From a virus, in IMG/VR virus record IMGVR_UViG_3300030520_000119, positions 1-21,353 of that record: a stretch of DNA of 21,353 bases; one strand, given 5' to 3'. A model generated the notes under the pieces. It saw only the letters and a program-made list of their open reading frames with translations. It did no database searches and was not told where the DNA came from. The translations under genes were made by a program, and so were the position numbers. This document shows positions 1-6,858 of this stretch, piece after piece (the first letter of the stretch is position 1; each line of letters starts with the position of its first letter).

Positions 1-383
1 TACGCGCAGGCCGAGGTGCAGTTCATGATGACAAGCTTGCCGGAATCCGAACTGGAGGCCGTCGTGCTGGTGGTGTAGGTGACAGTGCCGCTTGCACCGC
101 CTCCGCTAACGCCAGCCACCGCCGCCAGCATGGCGGTATGCTCAGTCGATACGGCGGCGGTGGCGAACGTCTCTGCCGTAGTGATCGCCGCGGCGGCCGC
201 GTTGGCAGGGTCATAGGTGCCGCTGGGGATGTAGCAGGAGAAATTGCCGGAGCCATCGTGCTGGAACTGGCAGTTTTGGCCGCCGGAGGGCGCGGCGGGG
301 GTGGTGCTGGAAGCGTTGGGCGTCTGCGCTGCGGCCATTGCGGACCCGCACAGAATCAGGAGAAGTGCGCGAAGAGTTTTCAT
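1..383 (-). CDS. Secreted fibre-like protein (partial, runs off left edge)
   Basis: The frame opens with ATG at 381-383 and stays open to the window edge, about 127 codons; the C-terminus lies outside. Its ATG shares one base with the TAA stop of the upstream fibre gene (TAATG), so translation is probably coupled. The N-terminus reads MKTLRALLLILCGSAMAAAQ, a clear Sec signal peptide with likely cleavage after Ala17 or Ala19. The Cys in LILCG does not fit a lipobox. The rest is rich in Ala, Ser, Thr and Gly, with a small Cys-containing region (residues ~36-51) and a GGGASG linker at ~100. It then enters a segment around GKLVIMNCTSACA, which I associate with the start of beta-rich repeats in phage fibre or secreted proteins. 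The location at the end of the tail module suggests a distal fibre or adsorption accessory protein. No catalytic motif is visible. A host-surface or lysogenic-conversion role is the alternative. Confidence 0.72.
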   Translation of the reverse strand, partial: MKTLRALLLILCGSAMAAAQTPNASSTTPAAPSGGQNCQFQHDGSGNFSCYIPSGTYDPANAAAAAITTAETFATAAVSTEHTAMLAAVAGVSGGGASGTVTYTTSTTASSSDSGKLVIMNCTSACA

Positions 384-1546
384 TAGATTGTGGCTCCATT
401 CACTGTGAAGGTGGTTGCAGAAGTGGTAATGACCGTGCCGTTGACTGAGAAACTGAAGGTGCCGGATCCGCTGCTGGTGCCCGCCGGAATGCCGAAGTTC
501 AGCACCATATTGGAAGAGCTTCCACTGTTGGTCACCGTTGGAGTGGCACCCGACGCAAGCGCGGTAACCGTGCCGATTGCGATGGTTGCTGGCCCCGCAG
601 GCCCCGTTGCGCCGGTTGGTCCAGTGAGCCCCTGCACGGCCAGCTCCACCGAGGGATTCGAAGCGGACAGGCTGGTGAATGTCGCGCCGCGCGTAGTAAA
701 GAACAAGACGACAGGCAATAACGCGCCCGCGCTATATCCCGATGGCGAAAATGTGAACGTGGATATACCGGAAGACGCGACGCCCGGCGCAACATAAATC
801 GCCGCGTAGATGGTGGTGAGTCCCGGGTTGACGATTGCCCAGGACGGATCCGTACTTCCAGAGACGCCGGTTGCATTTATGTACCCGGATAGCACATAGG
901 TTTGTCCGACCGTCAGAAAGAATGTCGAGGATGTCGACCAGAACGAGGTTCCGGACGCGGAGACTGGAACTACAAGCGAGTTGAGCCCGGCGTAGGGAGA
1001 GCCATTAGCGATCGTCCAGCCACCCGGCTGCGACCAGTAGGTAAAGCCGCTCAGGAAGTTGGGATCCTGCACCAGGTTGGCGTTGATGCCGGGGATGCCG
1101 TACTGCTCCAGCACCAGGTTGCCGAGGTTGGGCGTATAGGTGTCGAAGTTCCATGAGCTGCCGCTGGGCTGGATGCAGCTATAACCGGGAAACGGAATCT
1201 GACGGCCGGTAAGGTTACTGATCAGCGTGACACTGTAGCAGACGTTCAGGGGTGATGTGAGCGAAGTATCCGCCAGCTGAATACTGAAGGCTCCGCTGGT
1301 GACGGTGGTGGAAACAGGATTCGCAATCGCCTGGCCGCCAGCGCCGCCCGCGCGAAAGCTGATAGGCACGCCTGCCGCATTCACAGGCTGGAACCGGATA
1401 GTGGCGCTGGTGACCACCGTGCCCGTAGCGTCAAGCAGGTGCGATCCGCTGACGATGGTATAGCCGGACGTTTGCGCGGACGCAGTGGCAGCGCCAAACG
1501 CGCACAGAAGGGCTAGAGCTGCAGAGCGCAGCACGTTGTGTTTCAT
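383..1546 (-). CDS. Collagen-like tail fibre protein with signal peptide
   Basis: 387 aa. The start is ATG at 1544-1546, with an AAAGGAG ribosome site 6 bases upstream. Residues 1-24 form a Sec signal peptide (n-region Lys, hydrophobic ALALLCAFGAA, ASA|QT cleavage), which is unusual for a virion protein. Residues ~28-145 are a beta-sandwich-like region. Residues ~158-303 begin with NLVQDPNFLSGFTYW and look like a CBM4/9-type jelly roll. Residues 306-320 contain five Gly-X-Y triplets (GLTGPTGATGPAGPA), a collagen-like trimerisation segment as found in many phage fibres. This is followed by a segment ending in LNFGIPAG, typical of phage collagen-associated domains, and a short C-terminal beta region. 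It lies after the tail tip genes and is coupled to the following secreted gene. Probable role: host-binding fibre or secreted adsorption accessory. Fibre architecture is visible; the receptor and the reason for export are unknown. Confidence 0.75.
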   Translation of the reverse strand: MKHNVLRSAALALLCAFGAATASAQTSGYTIVSGSHLLDATGTVVTSATIRFQPVNAAGVPISFRAGGAGGQAIANPVSTTVTSGAFSIQLADTSLTSPLNVCYSVTLISNLTGRQIPFPGYSCIQPSGSSWNFDTYTPNLGNLVLEQYGIPGINANLVQDPNFLSGFTYWSQPGGWTIANGSPYAGLNSLVVPVSASGTSFWSTSSTFFLTVGQTYVLSGYINATGVSGSTDPSWAIVNPGLTTIYAAIYVAPGVASSGISTFTFSPSGYSAGALLPVVLFFTTRGATFTSLSASNPSVELAVQGLTGPTGATGPAGPATIAIGTVTALASGATPTVTNSGSSSNMVLNFGIPAGTSSGSGTFSFSVNGTVITTSATTFTVNGATI

Positions 1547-1573
1547 GGGCTTCTCCTTTGGAGTGGTAAAGAG

Positions 1574-1912
1574 TTAGGACTTGGGGTGCATAGCCGCCAT
1601 ACCGTGGGCAGCGTGGATTTTTTTGAGTGCGCTGAAGGTGCTATCCGAAGTGCTAAGCCCAACGCCGGCGGGAAACGCTTCGACCACTGCTTGCGAAAGA
1701 TGCTCGGAGGCATCGTGCAGCTCGGGAAAGGCCGCATACTTTGCTGCGAAGGCCATCTCCATCGCCAGGGTGGGCGCGATGACCACCACCAGCAAGCTGC
1801 CATGATCCGGAGGGATGCTGTGGAAGTGCCACTCGCGCTGCGCGCCCGCGCAGGTTCCGGCGATCGTCGCCTGCTCTGTGCGCGGCGCCACGAAGTAGAG
1901 TTTGTTGCGCAT
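1574..1912 (-). CDS. Small protein of unknown function after the tail tip gene
   Basis: 112 aa, starting at ATG 1910-1912 with a strong AGAGGAG ribosome site 5 bases upstream, 9 bases after the tail tip stop. I do not recognise the family. The middle (about residues 40-60) is hydrophobic but broken by Pro and Glu, so it is not a confident membrane segment. The first third contains HFHS, and His recurs near the C-terminus. There is no signal peptide, Cys pair or coiled coil. Between the J-like tip and the collagen-like fibre, phages often place fibre assembly chaperones or small tip proteins, but nothing in the sequence proves either. Good initiation signals and tight packing support a real gene. 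Confidence 0.75.
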   Translation of the reverse strand: MRNKLYFVAPRTEQATIAGTCAGAQREWHFHSIPPDHGSLLVVVIAPTLAMEMAFAAKYAAFPELHDASEHLSQAVVEAFPAGVGLSTSDSTFSALKKIHAAHGMAAMHPKS

Positions 1913-1921
1913 AATTCTCCT

Positions 1922-4900
1922 CTATGCTCCCGGCACAAGTTTTTGGTTGTGAGAATAGATGCGGGCGCTCGCCATTCTTCCGGCGGCGAAGATCCGATCC
2001 CCTGCATAGATCTGGTTCACCATCCGCGCCGGCACGCGCTCCGCATGGCACTCCATCCAAACCTTCTCTGTACCGCTCCCTGTGTCGGTCAAGACGAGCT
2101 GACCGTCCATCGCGTCGGCCGTCCGCATGAAGCCATCCGGCAAATGGAAGGGCGTGGAATCACTGGTGATCAACTCGTGGCCCATATCCGTCCACAGCCG
2201 AATGCAGGGCTGGGGGCTGAGCTGCATCGACTCCACGGCATGCCTGCCGTCTGTGCAGTCCAGCAGGTGGCCAGGACGGAGATGCGCAACCCGCAACCCT
2301 TCCGCAACGAACATCTCCACGGCTGGGCAGCCCCTGGGCGCGCCGCCGCCGCCGCCGGTTCCACCACCACCGCTTGCGGCCGTAGTGCCCTGCATGCCAG
2401 GACCGCCGACCAGCAGCGCTACATAGCCGTCAAGCCCTAGAACGGTAGTGAGCGTGAGAGCGCTGAACGTAGTGGCTGCACCCAGGGTATTGGCGGAGCT
2501 CATCCAGTTGCCGATGGCGAGGGTTGCCACATCCAGATTGCAGCCAATGTCGTATGTGGTGCTGGCCGTTAGTCCGGTGAACTCGAAGCTGCCCGCAGCA
2601 ACCACGGTGGTGGACCCGTCCGACCGGTAGAGATCGAACGCGGCCCAGGAGACGGTAATCGTGGAGGACGTGCCCGCATATGTAAATTGCAGGTTGCCGA
2701 AGCCGGTGATCCCCGCCTGCTTATTCAGCGCGGAGCTGAGCCCTGCCGTGAGCAGTGATCCCAACAGCGAGGAAACCAGGCTGGCGGTGATCGTCTCCCC
2801 AACCCATACGCTGGTCGAGCCGTTCGGCCGCACGGAACAGATCTGCACGTTGTAGGTGTCGCCCGCGACGATGGGGCCGATGAACGCGGAGTTGAGCTCG
2901 ACAGAAGTACTCCCAGCGTCAATCCATGCGGTAGCACCCGACAGCTGGTACTGAACCTTGATGGCCGTCGCGAAAGGATCCTGCGGCGTATCCCAGGTCA
3001 CTTCGATCTGCGCCGTCACAATGCCATCGGCAGAGACGGCAGCCGTCGACGGGCCGCTGAGCAGCGCCATCGCCGTGGGCGGCGCCACAATGCTGGACAT
3101 CCCCATGGTGGTGCTGGGAACGTCGTACGCGCTCATCTCTTCCGTGGCAGCCCAGGTGTAGATGCTGGGGTCAGTCTCGCCCACGTTGAAGCTGGCGCGG
3201 ATCTCTGCCGGCGAGCCAGGAGCGCCCGCGCTGCCTTCCTGCGACTTGACGGCCAGATTGCTACCCAGGATCTCCAGCGTCTTCCCTACCCAGCTATGCG
3301 GCGGGAAGGTGAACGTCATCACGTCATTCTCTTGCAGTGAATAGGCCGCAAGGCCCATCTCCAGTTTGCCGCGCCCCCAGAAGCGGCCGCGCATGAGGTC
3401 GATCTTTGCCAGCCGCTGGGCCTGCGCGCTGGACAACACCATGTCGTAGTTAGCGTTGCCGTTGAGATTGACGGGCGCGAGCTGCCACTGCGTGGAGGTG
3501 GGCGAAGGCGTATGGCCGATATTGCTGGCGATGAGCGATTTGTAGACCTGGGCGTAAGGGAAAGCCTCACTGTCGACATACACCGTGGTAACGTAGGCGA
3601 CAATCTGGCCAAGCGCGAAGGTGGTGCCCGAAGCCCACACAGCCGTGACGCCGGAATCTTGATTCAGCCACTGGTTGGCCGCGTAGCCGTGTAGTGGATC
3701 CTGCGCGTACGGCGGGAAGCTGGTGGGCGTGAAGCCAAACTGCCAGGTGTTGAGCAGTGTGCCGTCCGGAGCGAAACCGTTCTTATCGTAAAGATTGCCC
3801 GCGATGTTGTATGGATAGTTGGGCGCGGTATACGTTCCACGCACCTGGTTCACCGCCGATTTATACGCTGCGGTCGGATCCCAACTGACGGGCGCCGTCA
3901 GCATCGATTCATCAAACTCTGCCGAGGACCCGACCCACGCGGCCGGGAAGAGATAGATCTCTCCGCCGATGAGCGAGACGCGGCCGCCCATGCTTTTGAG
4001 CATGGTGGCGAGAGCGTCAGTGGGCGCCGTCGCGGTGTCGAAGTGATAGTGACACTGGTAGCGGGCTTCCGTAAGGCCACTGGTGATGCCTGTGGGCTGG
4101 TCGGGTTGGTTCGCCAGTGGCACCTGCTCATCGCAGATGTTGGCAGCCGCGATCAGCTGCGCCTGGTTCACCTGCATCCCCAGGCCGAACTCGGTGTCGG
4201 TGATCCAGTCCGCGCAGACCAGCGCAGAGTTTGCAGAGTAAACCGTCGTGCCTGTGCGGGGATCATAGACAGGCTTGCCCATCACCGTGATGCGGATCTC
4301 CGGGCGCTGCGGAAAGGTGCCGGAGTTGTACTCCGCCTTGAAATAGAACCAGCTGCAGCCGCCGATGTAGGGCGTGCCGGCCGCCGTGGTAGCCCATGCG
4401 GGATCGTTCGCCTCGAGACCTCCATCTAGATCCGCCGCCGTTTGCGTGCCGTAATACGCGTCCGCGTAGATGCCGCTGTGGCCGGTGCCCCCGAAGTTGT
4501 ATTGCTGGCCGTCCGGGCCTTCGTGATTATTGCCGTCCGCGATGCCGCCGAAGTAGATGCCACCAGGTGAAGGCAAATACCCATCACCGCTGCCCTGCCA
4601 CCAGACTTTGCGGCCGTCGAGGTAAAGCTCGCTGAACCCCCAGACCGGGTGACCAGCAACCACGATTACCATGTTGTACTGATCGAGGCTGCTGCCGGTG
4701 GTGGACTGGTAGACCATCACGCCACCCACGCGCTGCATGCCGTAGATGATCTGCCGCGGCGTTGCTGCCTGCCGGGTGGTGATGTCCATGCCCCGGTTGC
4801 TAGTGAGGGCGCTGGCGATGGCGCCGGCCTCCATGGCGACACCCGCCGCGCCGATCGCGGCGATGCCCATGCCGAGGGCCGAGCCAGCATAGAAGGCTTC

Positions 4901-4996
4901 CACGCCCACTAAGCTGAGCGACGCACCACCGGCGGTGATAATCGTCGCAGCAATAGCCACGCCGAGTAACGCTGCGCCTTCAATCGCCTTACTCAT
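1922..4996 (-). CDS. J-like tail tip / host specificity protein with C-terminal Hint-like domain
   Basis: 1024 aa from ATG 4994-4996, which overlaps the upstream stop as ATGA; an upstream in-frame GTG at 5005 is less likely. Domains: Ala/Gly-rich hydrophobic N-terminus (residues ~5-65); J-like core (~70-640) with motifs such as PRQIIYG, GHPVWGFSELYLDG, RPEIRITVMGKPVYDPR and CADWITDTEFGLG, typical of lambda J-type central tail proteins; inside it a CBM5/12-like insert (~450-507, W..GTTFALGQIVAY..TVY); a fibronectin-III-like domain (~637-740); a second beta domain (~765-850); a GGGGTGGGGG linker (~876-886); and a Hint-like C-terminus from Cys890 to His1016-Asn1017, followed by seven residues. 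The protein should close the tail tip and contact the receptor. The Hint block-B TxxH histidine is not evident, so activity is uncertain. Placement after the NlpC/P60-like gene is the classic tip-complex order. Confidence 0.9.
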   Translation of the reverse strand: MSKAIEGAALLGVAIAATIITAGGASLSLVGVEAFYAGSALGMGIAAIGAAGVAMEAGAIASALTSNRGMDITTRQAATPRQIIYGMQRVGGVMVYQSTTGSSLDQYNMVIVVAGHPVWGFSELYLDGRKVWWQGSGDGYLPSPGGIYFGGIADGNNHEGPDGQQYNFGGTGHSGIYADAYYGTQTAADLDGGLEANDPAWATTAAGTPYIGGCSWFYFKAEYNSGTFPQRPEIRITVMGKPVYDPRTGTTVYSANSALVCADWITDTEFGLGMQVNQAQLIAAANICDEQVPLANQPDQPTGITSGLTEARYQCHYHFDTATAPTDALATMLKSMGGRVSLIGGEIYLFPAAWVGSSAEFDESMLTAPVSWDPTAAYKSAVNQVRGTYTAPNYPYNIAGNLYDKNGFAPDGTLLNTWQFGFTPTSFPPYAQDPLHGYAANQWLNQDSGVTAVWASGTTFALGQIVAYVTTVYVDSEAFPYAQVYKSLIASNIGHTPSPTSTQWQLAPVNLNGNANYDMVLSSAQAQRLAKIDLMRGRFWGRGKLEMGLAAYSLQENDVMTFTFPPHSWVGKTLEILGSNLAVKSQEGSAGAPGSPAEIRASFNVGETDPSIYTWAATEEMSAYDVPSTTMGMSSIVAPPTAMALLSGPSTAAVSADGIVTAQIEVTWDTPQDPFATAIKVQYQLSGATAWIDAGSTSVELNSAFIGPIVAGDTYNVQICSVRPNGSTSVWVGETITASLVSSLLGSLLTAGLSSALNKQAGITGFGNLQFTYAGTSSTITVSWAAFDLYRSDGSTTVVAAGSFEFTGLTASTTYDIGCNLDVATLAIGNWMSSANTLGAATTFSALTLTTVLGLDGYVALLVGGPGMQGTTAASGGGGTGGGGGAPRGCPAVEMFVAEGLRVAHLRPGHLLDCTDGRHAVESMQLSPQPCIRLWTDMGHELITSDSTPFHLPDGFMRTADAMDGQLVLTDTGSGTEKVWMECHAERVPARMVNQIYAGDRIFAAGRMASARIYSHNQKLVPGA

Positions 4997-5583
4997 ACGC
5001 GCCACGCCCTTACAATGCTGGTGATCGGCAGCCGCACCGCACCGGATTCAGCGACGGAGACGACATGCGCTCCCGTTAGGTGCACAATCCCTGCAATCAA
5101 TTGATCCGGCGCCGCCCCTGCCTGCCGTATTACCACTAGATCTCCGCGCTGGGCGCAGAGTGGATGCTCCAGCTCGTCGAGGCCGTACTTGGCCGCGCAC
5201 CATGCGGCCGCATCCGCTACCGTGGTGCCGCCGGTGATCTTGCGGATCGCCTGAAACGCGGAAACCCTGTCCGTATACAGGCCGCGAAAGTCTGCGGCGA
5301 TGTCGACACCCGTGAAGCCCTGCGCGACCTTGGCGTGGGCCGCCGCGCGATCGGCAGCGTGGGTGTGATGGCTGATGCTGTCTGCGGCCATGTGCGCGGC
5401 TGTGTTGGTAGCGCAGGCGGCAGCGGCCTCCGGCGTATTGAGCGCGGCGAAGCTGCGGATGGCATTGGCGGCGAAGAGGCAGCAATCATGCTCACCCCAC
5501 GCGAACGGCTTGCGCGCGATCGCGGTGAGATGCGCGTGAAACTCGTACTCGCGCCAATGCTCGGAAGAACGTTGCAGTGCCAT
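4993..5583 (-). CDS. NlpC/P60-like tail tip peptidase
   Basis: 196 aa, ATG 5581-5583 with GAGG five bases upstream. The start of the fold shows FAWGEHDCCLF (residues 27-37), the catalytic-Cys motif of NlpC/P60-like phage tail proteins (the WGxHDC family, later named DUF6950-type). The nucleophile would be Cys34. Downstream are TGVDIAADFRGLY (91-103), CAQRGDLVV (143-151) and a closing RAWRV, all typical of this family. The catalytic His is probably His168 or His173. Such proteins sit in the tail tip and are thought to cut peptidoglycan or process tip proteins during entry. Residues ~46-90 are an Ala/His-rich insert not usual for the family. The stop overlaps the start of the tip protein (ATGA), and a terminator-like hairpin lies just upstream. 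Confidence 0.8.
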   Translation of the reverse strand: MALQRSSEHWREYEFHAHLTAIARKPFAWGEHDCCLFAANAIRSFAALNTPEAAAACATNTAAHMAADSISHHTHAADRAAAHAKVAQGFTGVDIAADFRGLYTDRVSAFQAIRKITGGTTVADAAAWCAAKYGLDELEHPLCAQRGDLVVIRQAGAAPDQLIAGIVHLTGAHVVSVAESGAVRLPITSIVRAWRV

Positions 5584-5592
5584 GGAAGCCTC

Positions 5593-5621
5593 AAAAAGGA
5601 AGCCCTACCGAAGTAGGGCTT
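5593..5621 (-). terminator. Intrinsic terminator with TTCG loop, just upstream of peptidase gene
   Basis: On the minus strand AAGCCCTAC, loop TTCG, GTAGGGCTT forms a perfect 9-bp stem, followed by CC and TTTTT. It lies between the DUF2163-like gene (stop at 5645) and the peptidase start at 5583. The U-tract ends only 9 bases before the start codon, abutting the GAGG ribosome site. As no gene-free space follows, it should act as an attenuator or require antitermination rather than ending the operon. Confidence 0.75.
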
Positions 5622-5644
5622 GGAGGAAAGTCGAAAATAGGCGC

Positions 5645-6205
5645 CTAGCCCCAACCGAGGGCGATGCAGTTGAGCGATTCAACCCAGTTGAGGCCGGTAT
5701 CGTCGGGGTAGCCGTTGGAGTGCTGATCGTTGGCGGTATAGAGCCGGCCATTGGGCCGCTCGCCATTGATCAGCCGCGTCTCCAGCGGCACGGTGATGGT
5801 GATCTTATCCGCGCCAGTGTTCACGGTTGGCTTGTCGACCTGCCCAGCAAACAGCAGGTACGGCGTTCCGATGAGCGTGCGTGTTCCTGGCTCAACCGCG
5901 CCCAGCCAGCGATATGCCGGAGCGCCCAGCCAGATATCATTCAGCGCCTCGCCCAGCCAAACTGGATCGATGCCGGAGAGTGAAAGGCTGGTGCCGTCCG
6001 CGCGCAGGTCGACGCCTTCCATGTAGTCGCCCAGCGTGCCCAGGCTGCCGACACCAAGAAAAACGTTGCCATTCCACGCGAGGCCGCCCACGCCCGACCA
6101 CACGTAGCACGTCTGTGAGTGGAAGGTGATCTGCGCCAGGTGCACCGGCTCCACATAGGGCGCAGAGAGCGCAGCCAGCAGCGTGCTGTCAATGTCGCGT
6201 GGCAT
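5645..6205 (-). CDS. Distal tail protein, DUF2163/BR0599-like
   Basis: 186 aa, ATG 6203-6205 immediately after the TAG of the previous gene (TAGATG). The opening RDIDSTLLAAL, the LAQITFHSQTCYVWSGVGG segment, WNGNVFLGVGSLG, the GQVDKPTV strand and the C-terminal LYTANDQHSNGYPDD...NCIALGWG follow the pattern of the phage BR0599/DUF2163 family. These proteins are found between the tape measure and the NlpC/P60 gene in siphophages and gene transfer agents and belong to the baseplate hub/distal tail. No enzyme motif is present. The family call is from pattern memory, so an unrelated hub protein is possible; the position argues strongly for a distal tail role. Confidence 0.7.
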   Translation of the reverse strand: MPRDIDSTLLAALSAPYVEPVHLAQITFHSQTCYVWSGVGGLAWNGNVFLGVGSLGTLGDYMEGVDLRADGTSLSLSGIDPVWLGEALNDIWLGAPAYRWLGAVEPGTRTLIGTPYLLFAGQVDKPTVNTGADKITITVPLETRLINGERPNGRLYTANDQHSNGYPDDTGLNWVESLNCIALGWG

Positions 6206-6847
6206 CTAGCGATACTCCGTGATCGGGAAGCTGATGTGCGTGAGCTGGTTGTAATCCTTGCTCCAGTTGCGTTTATTCCCTGCCAGCCGAAAGAGGCCCA
6301 GGGGGTTGCCGGTGATGACAGTGGTACCGCTCGCCACATCTTCCCGCAGGCTCGGCCAGATCTCGAAGCTGGCATTGCCACTGCCGTCCGAACTCACGAT
6401 ATCCAGCACAGCATGCAGCCGATAGCCGATCTGGATCAGATCATCCTGCAGCAGCAGCCCGAAGGTGCTGGGCGTCCAGCCAGTGGTGACGAGCGTGGTG
6501 GCAGCTGCAACCAGCGCGCCACTGGTAACGGGCACGCCCGACGGCAAACCGGCAGGCCCCACATAATCCGCCGGCGTCCACTGGAAGGCTCGGCTGATGC
6601 CGCGCATCTGCTTGAGGAACGCACGCATGGGCGCGGCCTGCAGTTCGGTGAGCGGAGGATAGGTGACCATCATGCCCCAGATATCCGCGCCGCTGCTGGC
6701 TTGCGTCTGCGTCTGCCCGGTAAAGGGAAACGTGATGCTGGCAACGGAATCATTCACCCAGGGCTCTACCATGCTGGGAACGGCGCAGGTAGGCAGAGGA
6801 ACAAGGGTGACGGGGTTGCCGTCGAGGGTAATAGTGCTGGTTGACAT
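6206..6847 (-). CDS. Distal tail protein after tape measure
   Basis: 213 aa, ATG 6845-6847, with AAGGGA about five bases upstream and the tape-measure stop 11 bases before. It resembles the tail protein commonly found directly after the tape measure in lambda-like siphophages: an N-terminal beta domain, a YPPLTELQAAPMRAFLKQMRG helix-loop (~residues 62-82), then a hub-type beta domain (TTGWTPSTFGLLLQDDLIQI, ~120-140) and a segment ending in FEIWPSLRED..GTTVITGNP (~162-183). These features suggest a distal tail/hub subunit that seeds tube assembly. No numbered family is assigned with certainty. It forms a block with the two following distal genes. Confidence 0.7.
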   Translation of the reverse strand: MSTSTITLDGNPVTLVPLPTCAVPSMVEPWVNDSVASITFPFTGQTQTQASSGADIWGMMVTYPPLTELQAAPMRAFLKQMRGISRAFQWTPADYVGPAGLPSGVPVTSGALVAAATTLVTTGWTPSTFGLLLQDDLIQIGYRLHAVLDIVSSDGSGNASFEIWPSLREDVASGTTVITGNPLGLFRLAGNKRNWSKDYNQLTHISFPITEYR

Positions 6848-6858
6848 CTACTTCCCTT

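Noticed and set aside
2335-2375. Simple repeat in the glycine linker region
   Set aside because: It is the GGT/GGC codon run of the Gly-rich linker in the tail tip protein, not an independent repeat element.
1538-2440. 300-codon plus-strand open frame near the left end
   Set aside because: Antisense to the tail tip end and the small unknown gene, both with good ribosome sites; composition is that of a shadow frame.
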